Shown here in pieces: positions 16,401 through 24,641 of a stretch of DNA of 28,706 bases; positions within the stretch are counted from its first letter, which is position 1, and the number at the start of each line of letters is the position of its first letter. Source of the stretch: UBA3775 sp964625275 (GTDB lineage: Bacteria; Bacillota; Clostridia; Lachnospirales; Lachnospiraceae); the NCBI GenBank assembly GCA_964625275.1, contig CAZVBH010000023.1, positions 1 to 28,706 on the forward strand, given 5' to 3'. The notes beneath the pieces are model-generated. The model was not told the DNA's origin. It ran no database searches and saw only the letters and a program-made list of their open reading frames with translations. The translations under genes and the position numbers were made by a program.

Positions 16401-18545
16401 TTATACTACAATAATGTGTCTTGGGATAGTCTTTAGAATAACCGAGCTGTAGCCTGGCATTCTAAGCTCTATATAGCCTTTTTCATTGTCATAGGTCTTT
16501 GCCACTAAATCATAGCCATCACAGTTTGTTCTGAAAAGACTTACCATCAGCACATCTGTATTAACTCCGGCCTCCCAAACAGGCAAATGAACCAGCATCT
16601 CATCATGAGTATTGTTGAAGGCTACAATGAACACCTCATCCTTTAACATTCTGGCAAAGGAAAAGGTTCCATAGTCGGCCGTAAGAATTTTTACACTACC
16701 GACTCTTAAGGTGTCATAGGCTTTGTGAATGGCTATGACATCCCGATGGAAGTTAAGTAGCATTTTGTCTTCTCTGCCCCATGGATAGGTTCTTCTGTTG
16801 TCAGGATCAGTCCAACCACAGACACCCGCCTCATCACCATAATAAACCGTAGGTGCACCCGGCCAGGTCATCTGAAAGACAACAGCCTCCATAAAAACAG
16901 ATTTATTTACATTTTTATTGGCAAGCTCCGGACCATGTGTGGCAGTCCTGCCAATAATATGATTTGTTCTTGTTAAAAATCTTGAATGGTCATGATTTGA
17001 AAGCTCATTCATTGAAACCTGCAGTGAACTGGTCTGATAACGGCACATATTGTAGAGAAGACTTCTCTTAAAGGCCTGACCATTGTTCATCATCTGAGGC
17101 AGATGCTCATCTGAATGCTTTTCCATGCCTGTAAAGAACCAGGTTACCGGCTCCATAAAGGCGTCATAGTTCATCAAGGTATCCCACTGGTCGCCTCTTA
17201 ACCATTCGTAAGGGTCACCATAGTGCTCTGCAAGTATTATCGCATTTGGATTTGCCGCCTTGACATTTTTTCTAAACTCTGCCCAGAATTTGTGATTAAA
17301 TTCCTCTGAGTGGCCAAGGTCTGCCGCCACGTCAAGTCTCCAGCCATCGCAATTATAAGGTGCCGAAACCCACTTGCGGCCAATGCTCATTATATGGTCA
17401 TAAAGCTCCTTCGAGCCTTCATAGTTGAGCTTTGGAAGGGTATTGTGCCCCCACCAGCCATCATAATCTCCATTATAAGGCCAGTCATCCTTTTTAAAGT
17501 CAAAGTAATTGACATAAGGGCTGTCTTTGGATATATAAGCTCCCTTAGGTATGTCTTCACAATTTTCATAAATACGTTCCCTGTCGAGCCATTTATTGAA
17601 GGAGCCACAGTGATTAAAAACTCCGTCAAGAATTATCTTCATTCCACGATTATGGATTTCCTCAACCAGCTTGATAAAAAGCTCATCAGTTAAGCGTTTA
17701 TTTTCCTCTGAGGTTACTGCATCGATGTAGCTTGTTGCATGGGAATTATCCTTGTCCCCGGGTGCAAGAACCTTACCGGTTCTGTGAGCAATAACTCCAT
17801 AATGAGGATCTATACAGTCATAGTCCTGAACATCATATTTATGATTTGAAGGCGAAGTAAAGATAGGATTAAGATAGATTACCTCAACTCCCAGCTTTTG
17901 CAGAAAATCCAGCTTTGAAAGCACTCCTGCCAGGTCTCCGCCATAAAATTCTCTTACATCCATTGCGGCAGGATAACGCTCCCAGGTATCAACATGCTTT
18001 ACATGCTCGCCGATATAGTTGTATTCGTCATCCAAAACATCATTGTTGGGATCACCATTGCAAAAACGGTCCACATAAATTTGGTAGAAAACTGCTCCCT
18101 TTGCCCAGTCCGGGGTTGAAAAGCCCGGTGTAATCAGGAAATCATTTTCTTCCGTATTATGAGACTCTGAAACTCCGACTCTATTATAATAGTAAGTCTT
18201 TCCGAAGGATCTTATGTCAAAATAGTACTTAATCTGCTTATCTGACAATCTCACCTCAGCCTGGTAGATGTCAAACATTCCATTATTCTTCTGATATGCC
18301 ACCTTCATTTTGTAGTCAGTATAGCCGTCTTCCGTATTTACATGCAAAAAAACCTCTTCTGCATCATTGCAGGCTATTCTCAACCTTATTTTTACAGTCT
18401 CGAAGGCTTTTGGCTCAGCAGGGGTTCTGTACTCTGCCGTACCGTCACTAAAGACAGCTTCTGCAATGAAGCCCTCAGGTACTGAATAAAATGATTTTGC
18501 ACGATTTCTCTTTTCAATAACTTTTTTGTAATATATTTGTTGCAT
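16401..18545 (-). CDS. GH13 alpha-glucan hydrolase (neopullulanase/amylopullulanase-like), cytoplasmic
   Basis: The product is 714 residues. An N-terminal beta-rich domain (about 1-140) resembles the starch-binding CBM34-type domain of neopullulanases. The GH13 barrel begins about 145 (AVFYQIYVDRFCNGD). Conserved regions are DGVFNHCG, GWRLDVAAD (nucleophile D405), IILAEHYGDP (acid/base E440) and LSNHDHSR (D519). A C-terminal beta domain closes the protein. There is no signal peptide, so it likely degrades imported maltodextrins or glycogen in the cytoplasm. The presence of W-G-H-N-T-L-P-K-L-N-Y upstream of the nucleophile recalls subfamily 39/20 enzymes; the exact specificity is uncertain. 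A longer frame reaches 18635, but the ATG at 18545 has GAGG at 8 nt and excludes promoter sequence, so it is preferred. Confidence 0.92.
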   Translation of the reverse strand: MQQIYYKKVIEKRNRAKSFYSVPEGFIAEAVFSDGTAEYRTPAEPKAFETVKIRLRIACNDAEEVFLHVNTEDGYTDYKMKVAYQKNNGMFDIYQAEVRLSDKQIKYYFDIRSFGKTYYYNRVGVSESHNTEENDFLITPGFSTPDWAKGAVFYQIYVDRFCNGDPNNDVLDDEYNYIGEHVKHVDTWERYPAAMDVREFYGGDLAGVLSKLDFLQKLGVEVIYLNPIFTSPSNHKYDVQDYDCIDPHYGVIAHRTGKVLAPGDKDNSHATSYIDAVTSEENKRLTDELFIKLVEEIHNRGMKIILDGVFNHCGSFNKWLDRERIYENCEDIPKGAYISKDSPYVNYFDFKKDDWPYNGDYDGWWGHNTLPKLNYEGSKELYDHIMSIGRKWVSAPYNCDGWRLDVAADLGHSEEFNHKFWAEFRKNVKAANPNAIILAEHYGDPYEWLRGDQWDTLMNYDAFMEPVTWFFTGMEKHSDEHLPQMMNNGQAFKRSLLYNMCRYQTSSLQVSMNELSNHDHSRFLTRTNHIIGRTATHGPELANKNVNKSVFMEAVVFQMTWPGAPTVYYGDEAGVCGWTDPDNRRTYPWGREDKMLLNFHRDVIAIHKAYDTLRVGSVKILTADYGTFSFARMLKDEVFIVAFNNTHDEMLVHLPVWEAGVNTDVLMVSLFRTNCDGYDLVAKTYDNEKGYIELRMPGYSSVILKTIPRHIIVV

Positions 18546-18597
18546 AAAATCCTCGCATCCGCTCTCAAAAAAAACACTTTTGGGCGTAATTTCCCAT

Positions 18598-18615
18598 TTG
18601 GGTATAAATACCCAA
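18598..18615. promoter_or_regulatory. 18-bp palindrome at the GH13 transcription start, candidate operator
   Basis: The sequence TTGGGTATAAATACCCAA has 8-bp perfect arms around a 2-bp centre. It begins 9 nt downstream of the -10 hexamer of the GH13 promoter, so it covers the likely transcription start. A repressor bound here would block initiation; as RNA it could also form a hairpin at the 5' end. Sugar-responsive LacI-type control would suit the enzyme, but the regulator is not identified. Confidence 0.55.
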
Positions 18616-18623
18616 TTTGAACT

Positions 18624-18652
18624 ATTATATAACATGGTAAAGAATTTTTCAA
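18624..18652 (-). promoter_or_regulatory. Sigma-A promoter for the GH13 - nth - ABC transporter operon
   Basis: On the minus strand, TTGAAA (18647-18652) and TATAAT (18624-18629) are separated by exactly 17 nt. This is one mismatch from the -35 consensus and a perfect -10. The transcription start should be near 18617, giving a leader of about 70 nt before the ATG at 18545. Confidence 0.85.
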
Positions 18653-18776
18653 TATAAGGATTTTTTCATTTATCTCACCATACATTCTGTGATATATGCT
18701 TTGCTCCCAATCAGGAACCATACATTTTAGCTGCGGTTAAGTTTTTTCAAACAGGTAAAAGTTTTCATTTACTTTA

Positions 18777-18805
18777 TTGAAAATACAATATACAATGCGT
18801 ATAAA
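18777..18805 (+). promoter_or_regulatory. Sigma-A promoter for the recombinase-like gene
   Basis: TTGAAA (18777-18782) and TATAAA (18800-18805) are separated by 17 nt, a near-consensus housekeeping promoter reading rightward. The predicted start is near 18812, leaving a leader of about 104 nt. A short palindrome ATTGC-TC-GCAAT lies in that leader at about 18831-18842. The 124 nt between this promoter and the divergent GH13 promoter (18653-18776) show nothing further that I recognise. Confidence 0.75.
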
Positions 18806-18915
18806 GAAACATTTAGTCACAAAAGCTTTTAATTGCTCGCAATGAATAAGGTCAAGCCAAACCATGTTTTATCTAAAGTGCAATTATTTGCCTAGTGATT
18901 GCAGGGGTTACAATC

Positions 18916-19971
18916 ATGAAAAAGAATACAAAAAAGGTCAGATTAATAAATACAACAGCAGGCTCATACTTTTGTTTTGATCTGGATCCGGATAAAAACG
19001 GTTATGTAAAGAGACTTTATGCTCGTACAGAGGAAGAGCTTGTTGAAAAAATTGACGCTGCCAGAAAGCTTGAGGAGCTTAAAAATCTCCGTCTTGCTCC
19101 TGATAAAAATGCTCTAATCAGTGATTTAATTAAATTTTACTTTCGCTGCAGGGTGGGAAAGGTTCCTTCTACAGCCTTAAAGGTTAAATCAGACCTCGCT
19201 ACAGAGGCTATCTACTCTTCTGAAATCGATATTCCATTAAAGGATTTAAATCTTCTAATTATTCAAGCTTATTTTGACAGACTTTCCTCCAAATATACTC
19301 AGGGAGAGCTTGAAAATATCAAAGCCTTGCTTGGTGAAGCCATTAAGAATGCAGGCAGTCATGGAATCAAGTCAGAAATCGATTTAAATTTAATTTCTCT
19401 GCCAAAGGACCGACAGTTTGAGCAAAAAAATTATATTCTATCAACCGCACAGCACAACAGGCTTGCCAAATTTTGCATTTCCGAAGAAACAAGACAATAC
19501 AGTCTTAACATTATGGCAATTGCTTTTATACTTTATACCGGTCTTATGCCTGTTGACAGTCTCAGGCTTAAGGTATCTGACTTTAATATGAGAGACAGAG
19601 CTCTTTCACTTAATACACCCAAAGGTAACAGTGTATTAAGGCTTGAAGAGGATTTTGCAAAATTTTGTGACGGCTGGCTTTTTGAACGTGAAATCAAAAA
19701 CGAACTCCGGTCTGAGAAAACCGATTTATTCTTCGAATCAGATGGTCATATTCCAAAGGCAAATTCAATTGGTAATACCCTGACAAGGATTGCACTACGT
19801 CTTGGTCTGCCAAAGGGCATAACCTGTCGCAGTCTGCAAAAGTCATATGTACTTCGTCAGCTTGAAAATGGTGAGAAATGGCAGGATATCGAGAAAAGAC
19901 TTTTTCTAAAAAAGGATTTTGTGGCAGATGCCATGACGAGACGAACAATGCAAAATGAATTCTTTTTATAG
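18916..19971 (+). CDS. Tyrosine-recombinase-fold protein lacking the catalytic residues
   Basis: The 351-residue protein has the outline of a tyrosine recombinase: an N-terminal arm-type region (about 1-60), a helical core-binding domain (about 70-160), and a C-terminal domain with YTGLMPVDSLRLKVSDF and a late helix pair. The catalytic set looks absent. The first arginine of the usual TGLR motif is M211. The usual HxLR box reads RSLQ (305-308). No LGH motif follows, and no tyrosine occupies the final helix (VADAMTRRTMQNEFF). It therefore probably binds DNA without cutting it. The ATG at 18916 has AGGGG 8-9 nt upstream and is chosen over an earlier GTG at 18895. It is the only convincing plus-strand gene, with its own promoter and a hairpin 10 nt after the stop. 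No prophage genes or tRNA site are nearby. Confidence 0.8.
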   Translation: MKKNTKKVRLINTTAGSYFCFDLDPDKNGYVKRLYARTEEELVEKIDAARKLEELKNLRLAPDKNALISDLIKFYFRCRVGKVPSTALKVKSDLATEAIYSSEIDIPLKDLNLLIIQAYFDRLSSKYTQGELENIKALLGEAIKNAGSHGIKSEIDLNLISLPKDRQFEQKNYILSTAQHNRLAKFCISEETRQYSLNIMAIAFILYTGLMPVDSLRLKVSDFNMRDRALSLNTPKGNSVLRLEEDFAKFCDGWLFEREIKNELRSEKTDLFFESDGHIPKANSIGNTLTRIALRLGLPKGITCRSLQKSYVLRQLENGEKWQDIEKRLFLKKDFVADAMTRRTMQNEFFL

Positions 19972-19980
19972 AAATGAAAA

Positions 19981-20014
19981 AGGACAGCCTTAAATTTTGG
20001 GGGAAGGCTGTCCT
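19981..20014. terminator. Terminator hairpin after the recombinase-like gene
   Basis: AGGACAGCCTT (19981-19991) and AAGGCTGTCCT (20004-20014) form a perfect 11-bp stem with a 12-nt loop, starting 10 nt after the stop codon. On the plus strand the tail is only CTTTC, a weak T-run. On the minus strand the stem is followed by TTTTTC. It may work in both directions, also stopping read-through from ftsH. Confidence 0.7.
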
Positions 20015-20258
20015 CTTTCGGAGAAGGTATTTTTGTTACTTATGGGGTGTAGCAAAAACTATATAATGTATTGGGGTTTACGATTAGAAGTATACCATGA
20101 CATCCATCTTAAGTGTTACCAAAGATTAAAAAATCAAGAATATTTTTTTGTTAAACATGCACAAAATTTCGCGTTTTGACTTTTTGCATGGCATTTTATT
20201 AGCTTTTAATCAATTATGTAAGAATATCCGTCATTTAAACTATGTATAGGACATAAAA
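20015..20258. other. Non-coding stretch between two terminators
   Basis: This AT-rich stretch contains only short, unsupported reading frames. A TTGACT at about 20177 has no good -10 partner at normal spacing. I see no RNA gene, repeat or binding site that I can support. Confidence 0.5.
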
Positions 20259-20292
20259 AAAGCCCAGTAAGGCTTTAGCTTTACTGGGCTTT
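20259..20292 (-). terminator. Rho-independent terminator of the ftsH operon
   Basis: AAAGCCCAGTAAGGC (20259-20273) pairs with GCTTTACTGGGCTTT (20278-20292) over 15 positions with one G-U, around a TTTA loop. On the minus strand the stem runs directly into a T-run of seven (positions 20255-20261). It lies about 220 nt beyond the ftsH stop and should end the whole HU-to-ftsH transcription block. Confidence 0.9.
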
Positions 20293-20509
20293 GATAAATT
20301 TTCTTTGTGTTTTACAAAATTTTCACATTTTGTCAAATTTCTTACGTTAGTCAAAGTAACTTTTAGGTTAACAAACAAGCTTTAAAGTGCAAATCAAAGC
20401 AAACTTTAAAACCTATCAAAGCGGATATTCCTGGTCCGCTTCGCTACTTGCTCATAACCTTAAAGCCACTTCAGATAAGGTTAAAAAGTAAAACTTTAAC
20501 CATAAGCTC
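20293..20509 (-). other. Long 3' untranslated region of ftsH
   Basis: About 217 nt separate the ftsH stop from its terminator. It holds two further small stems: GGTTAAA/TTTAACC (20479-20501) and AAGCGGA/TCCGCTT around 20420-20441. It also holds loosely repeated AATCAAAGC and CTTTAAA words (20380-20430). No reading frame is convincing. Confidence 0.5.
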
Positions 20510-22360
20510 CTACTCAAAGCTAATTTCTGAAACTGAAGAAGTAGCTTCGGTATTAAAGAGTGCTTCAAATTCTGCTCTGCCGATTCTTTCTTTTTCAAGA
20601 AGGAGCTTTGAGCAGCGATGAAGTACTTCAATGTTTTCTTCAAGAATTTCTCTGGCTTTTGCATAGCAGCTCGAAACAATATTTCTAACCTCGGTATCTA
20701 TTGAGGACTGTGTATTCTCTGAGAAGCTCTTCTGGTGAGCAAGGTCACGTCCGATAAATACCTCATCCTCATCATTATCATAGTTAATCATGCCAAGATT
20801 TTCTGAGAAGCCATATTTTGTAACCATGGCTCTTGCATAGCTTGTTGCCTGCTTGATATCCTGACTTGCGCCTGTGGTTACGTCTTCAAAAATAAGCTCC
20901 TCGGCAATTCTTCCGCCAAGGTCTACCATTATATTCTGAAGCATCATTCCCTTTGTAATGAACATATCATCTCTTTCAGGAAGTGGCATTGTATAGCCTG
21001 CTGCGCCCTGTCCCGTAGGAATAATTGAAACGGTATAGACAGGTCCGACATCCGGTAAAAGGTGGAAAAGAATTGCATGACCTGACTCGTGGTAGGCTGT
21101 AATCTTCTTCTCCTTTTCAGATACGATACGGCTCTTTTTCTCCTTACCGATTCCAACCTTAATGAAGGAGCTCTTGATATCCTCCATGTTGATGAATTTA
21201 CGGTCTGCTGAGGCTGCTGAAATAGCTGCTTCATTCATGAGATTTTCAAGGTCTGCGCCTGCAAAGCCTGAGGTACTTCTCGCTACCTGTTCAAGGTCAA
21301 CATCCTCAGCGAGAGGCTTATTCTTTGCATGAACCTTAAGTATTTCAAGTCTGCCTGCAACATCAGGTCTGCCAATAACTACCTTTCGGTCAAAACGTCC
21401 CGGACGAAGGATGGCAGGGTCGAGAATATCTACTCTGTTGGTTGCTGCCATTACAATAATACCGGAGTTTTCTGAAAAGCCGTCCATTTCAACAAGCATC
21501 TGGTTAAGTGTCTGTTCACGTTCATCGTGACCACCACCCATACCGGTACCTCTTCTTCTGGCAACGGCATCAATTTCATCTATGAAGATGATACATGGTG
21601 CATTTTCCTTAGCTTCTGCAAACATGTCACGAACTCGTGAAGCACCGACACCGACAAACATTTCTACGAAATCAGAGCCGGAAATTGAGAAGAATGGAAC
21701 CTTTGCTTCGCCTGCAATTGCCTTTGCAAGTAAGGTTTTACCGGTTCCCGGAGGTCCCTCCATAAGGATACCCTTTGGTATTCTGGCTCCGAGCTCTGTA
21801 TACTTGGTTGGATTTTTGAGGAAATCTACCACCTCAGAAAGCTCTTCTTTTTCTTCCTTGAGACCTGCCACATCGGCAAAGGTCTTTCCAATTTCATTTG
21901 CATTTTTCTTGTCAGCACGACTTCGTCCGAAGTTCATCAGCTTTTGATTTGTGGCACCGCCACCTCCTGCAGAGCGAACGAACATCATCATCATGACGAT
22001 GACGATTATAACTATGCATACATAAGGCAATACGGTTGTAAAAATCCATGAGCTGTCGGTTACCTTGTCAGTATAAACAGAAATGTCATACTGAACGGCA
22101 GTCTTTTCGATTCGGTCAACATCTGTCGAATAGAAGGTCTCTTCACTACCATCCGTCAGAGTAACCGTTACAGTTCCTGTCGGAACATGTGAATCCTGAT
22201 CAATGTAAACCGATTTGATATCGCCATCTGCAACATCAACATAAAAATTGTTTACCGTATAGTCCTCTGATACTGAATTCATTGAATTAGAGGCTACAAA
22301 AGCCCAAATCAGTATTCCAATTACTATAAGATAAAAAATCAACCCACTACTTCTTCTCAA
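20510..22360 (-). CDS. ftsH: ATP-dependent zinc metalloprotease FtsH
   Basis: The 616-residue membrane-anchored AAA+ protease has helices at about 7-23 and 107-128 flanking an extracytoplasmic domain of about 80 residues. Walker A is GPPGTGKT (202-209), Walker B IIFIDEIDA, and the second region of homology includes AATNR and RPGRFDR. The zinc site is HESGH (424-428), with a third acidic ligand in the downstream segment around DLGGRIAEEL. It degrades membrane and short-lived cytosolic proteins as a hexamer. The start is TTG at 22360, with AGGAGGAG just upstream inside the end of hpt; only one base separates the hpt stop from this start. The length is normal for Firmicutes. Confidence 0.97.
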   Translation of the reverse strand: MRRSSGLIFYLIVIGILIWAFVASNSMNSVSEDYTVNNFYVDVADGDIKSVYIDQDSHVPTGTVTVTLTDGSEETFYSTDVDRIEKTAVQYDISVYTDKVTDSSWIFTTVLPYVCIVIIVIVMMMMFVRSAGGGGATNQKLMNFGRSRADKKNANEIGKTFADVAGLKEEKEELSEVVDFLKNPTKYTELGARIPKGILMEGPPGTGKTLLAKAIAGEAKVPFFSISGSDFVEMFVGVGASRVRDMFAEAKENAPCIIFIDEIDAVARRRGTGMGGGHDEREQTLNQMLVEMDGFSENSGIIVMAATNRVDILDPAILRPGRFDRKVVIGRPDVAGRLEILKVHAKNKPLAEDVDLEQVARSTSGFAGADLENLMNEAAISAASADRKFINMEDIKSSFIKVGIGKEKKSRIVSEKEKKITAYHESGHAILFHLLPDVGPVYTVSIIPTGQGAAGYTMPLPERDDMFITKGMMLQNIMVDLGGRIAEELIFEDVTTGASQDIKQATSYARAMVTKYGFSENLGMINYDNDEDEVFIGRDLAHQKSFSENTQSSIDTEVRNIVSSCYAKAREILEENIEVLHRCSKLLLEKERIGRAEFEALFNTEATSSVSEISFE

Positions 22361-22361
22361 T

Positions 22362-22889
22362 TTACTCCTCCTCTGTCTGAACTATTCCTACATATGGAAG
22401 TGCTCTGTATTTTTGAGCATAATCCATCCCATATCCTACTACAAATTTATCCGGTATGTCAAAGCCTATATAATCGACATTTATGTTGACAACACGTCTT
22501 TCCGGTTTATTTAAAAGAGTACAAAGCTTAAGGCTCTTTGGTTTTCTGACAGAAAGCATATCCATCAGGAAGGAAAGTGTCCTGCCTGAATCAATGATAT
22601 CCTCAATCACAATGACATTTTTGCCTGCTATGTTCTCATCCAAATCTTTAATTATTTTTATGCGTCCCGTACTTTCGGTTCCATCACCATAGCTGGAAAC
22701 AGACATAAAGTCAAGCGTTACGGGAACGCTTATTCTTTTTGCAAGCTCTGCCGTAAAAAAGATGCTTCCCTTTAAAATACAGATAAGATGAACCTCTTCA
22801 CCTGCATAATCGCGACTTATCTCGGCTGCTATCTCTCTTACTCTTGCTTCAATCTGCTCCTCGCTGTACATTACTGTTATTTTATCCAT
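22362..22889 (-). CDS. hpt: Hypoxanthine phosphoribosyltransferase
   Basis: The 175-residue enzyme salvages hypoxanthine and guanine to IMP and GMP using PRPP. The PRPP-binding loop is VIVIEDIIDSGRTL, with earlier ICILKGSIFF and later VGYGMDYAQKYRALPYVG, all typical of the family. The ATG at 22889 is preceded by AAGGAG at 6 nt; a longer frame to 22973 would lie upstream of that ribosome binding site and is rejected. It sits between tilS and ftsH, the classic Firmicutes order. Confidence 0.96.
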   Translation of the reverse strand: MDKITVMYSEEQIEARVREIAAEISRDYAGEEVHLICILKGSIFFTAELAKRISVPVTLDFMSVSSYGDGTESTGRIKIIKDLDENIAGKNVIVIEDIIDSGRTLSFLMDMLSVRKPKSLKLCTLLNKPERRVVNINVDYIGFDIPDKFVVGYGMDYAQKYRALPYVGIVQTEEE

Positions 22890-22911
22890 GTCGCTCTCCT
22901 TTTTGTGTTTT

Positions 22912-22989
22912 AAATCTATTAGTAAACTTATTTCCAATTTACAAATACTTATCCCCAAAAAGCAATTGCTCACTCAAATTTATTAGTAA
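22912..22989. repeat. Imperfect direct repeat between tilS and hpt
   Basis: AAATCTATTAGTAA (22912-22925) and AAATTTATTAGTAA (22976-22989) match at 13 of 14 positions, 64 nt apart. They fill the 120-nt gap between the tilS stop and hpt. No promoter close to consensus was found there. Confidence 0.5.
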
Positions 22990-23010
22990 TCAACCAATAA
23001 GCTTTAATCC

Positions 23011-24573
23011 TTATCTGCTCTTAATAACAATTTCAAAAAGCTCCTTCGTAAATTCATCTACACGAAGTGTTTCATCATGACGAAGGCTGCCAACCACAAG
23101 ACATCTGCTTCCCAGGCAGAGAAGTGGCATTTTTTCTCTTTCAGAAGCAGAAATTTTGCTGTCTATAAAAAATCTTCTCAGCGTCTTTCTTCCACCATCA
23201 GGGAACGGGCAGAGATAATCTCCATCCATTGGCACCCTCACCTCAAGCTTCAGGCTACTCAAATCGCCCCTTACCAGATTAAAGAGCTTTTCTTTATCGA
23301 AATATATTTTTTCCTTATTATCAAAAGAAAGCTCAGCTGAGGCTCTGTCTAAGAGAGTCACTTCAATCATTGATTTTTTGCCAAATTCCAGCTTAATCGT
23401 CTGAGCTTTTCCAAGTGCAGCAGCGTCAATGCTGTCAAATTCTTTTATTGACAATACGTCCGGCTCTTCTTCCGGAATGATGACCTCCTTTGTTCTTCTA
23501 AAGCCCATCAGAGTGTCATAATCCTTTATTATGTTTATATCATAAGGCAGATAAACCATTTTGCCAACTGAATTTTCTATTAAATTACAAACATCGATAA
23601 CATGTATTTTCTCAATGTCCTTTTTTTGACCTGTAAGGGTACAGATAAAGCGATAAACCACCTCACGAATTATAAACTCCGGCCTGTTTTCAAGCTCAGT
23701 AAGTCTCAGGCTTCCCAAAAGTCGTGAATTATTTTTTCGCCAGGATGGTTCTTCATCGACAGATTTTATATTTTTATCAGAAATCTGTCTGCTGTATGCC
23801 ATAAAGGAATCCATAAAGAGCATATCACAATAATCATCAATAAATTCCTTAACCTGAGAGCCCTCTCTAGCAAGGCTGTTGATGTGACTGCAGGCCTTAG
23901 GGCTAATTTCCGTAAGCTTTGGAATCAGCGAATGTCTTATTATATTTCTGGTATACTCATCATCCAGATTTGTGCTGTCTGTACACCAGGCTGCGCCCTT
24001 TTGTAAAAGATAGTCCTCTATTTCAGCCCTATTTGTTTCAATAAGAGGTCTTATAACAAAAAGCTCTTTATCAAAGGCACAGTCAGATAAGACACTCATT
24101 CCTGCAAGTCCATTTAAGGAGCAGCCTCTTATCATGTTAAAAAGTATGGTTTCTGTCTGGTCATCTGCATTATGGGCAACGGCTATTTTTTTGCAGCCAT
24201 GCTTTTTGCAGACCTTGGCAAAATCGCGATAACGTGCCGCCCTTCCGGCCTCCTCTGCGCTCATTGAAAGCTCCTTTGAAAGCTTTGGAACATCCTCATG
24301 AAAACATTCAGCAGTAAGACCAAGCTCGTTACACAGCTTAATTACAAAGGCTTCATCACGCTTTGCCTCTTCACCTCTGATTCCATGATTAACATGTACC
24401 GGATAAAGCTCTAAGCTCCAGGCCGGTCTGCGTGCTATATCATTAAGTGCAAGAAGGAGACAAACTGAATCAGCCCCACCACTAATACCCAGTACGATTT
24501 TTTCACCGGGCTTTATCAGCTCCTCCTCTTGTATCAGCTTTTCAATTTTTTTAATGAAATTATATTCTTTCAT
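23011..24573 (-). CDS. tilS: tRNA(Ile)-lysidine synthetase
   Basis: The 520-residue enzyme adds lysine to C34 of the minor isoleucine tRNA so that it reads AUA; it is normally essential. The N-terminal PP-loop is LGISGGADSVCLL, followed by HVNHGIRGEEAKRDE and AHNADDQTETILFNMIRG, all diagnostic. The C-terminal substrate-binding domain is recognisable in RVPMDGDYLCPFPDGGRKTLRRFF. The ATG at 24573 has AAAGGG upstream; an in-frame TTG at 24600 would add nine residues and cannot be excluded. It lies between the spoIIE-like gene (68 nt away) and hpt. Confidence 0.95.
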   Translation of the reverse strand: MKEYNFIKKIEKLIQEEELIKPGEKIVLGISGGADSVCLLLALNDIARRPAWSLELYPVHVNHGIRGEEAKRDEAFVIKLCNELGLTAECFHEDVPKLSKELSMSAEEAGRAARYRDFAKVCKKHGCKKIAVAHNADDQTETILFNMIRGCSLNGLAGMSVLSDCAFDKELFVIRPLIETNRAEIEDYLLQKGAAWCTDSTNLDDEYTRNIIRHSLIPKLTEISPKACSHINSLAREGSQVKEFIDDYCDMLFMDSFMAYSRQISDKNIKSVDEEPSWRKNNSRLLGSLRLTELENRPEFIIREVVYRFICTLTGQKKDIEKIHVIDVCNLIENSVGKMVYLPYDINIIKDYDTLMGFRRTKEVIIPEEEPDVLSIKEFDSIDAAALGKAQTIKLEFGKKSMIEVTLLDRASAELSFDNKEKIYFDKEKLFNLVRGDLSSLKLEVRVPMDGDYLCPFPDGGRKTLRRFFIDSKISASEREKMPLLCLGSRCLVVGSLRHDETLRVDEFTKELFEIVIKSR

Positions 24574-24641
24574 TTGTAGTGCAACCCTTTCGGTAATCAA
24601 GTAAATATTCCATTTTCTGTTTTACTAAATCACTCTCTCGG

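Noticed and set aside
18546..18635. Extended N-terminus of the GH13 enzyme
   Set aside because: It would place coding sequence over the predicted transcription start and operator, just downstream of the -10, and the ATG at 18545 has a good ribosome binding site.
18916..19971. Integrase of a prophage or integrative element
   Set aside because: No other mobile-element genes, no tRNA or att-like direct repeats are visible, and the catalytic residues look absent.
19997..20179. 60-residue plus-strand frame
   Set aside because: It begins with TTG inside the terminator loop, has no ribosome binding site and its composition is not protein-like.
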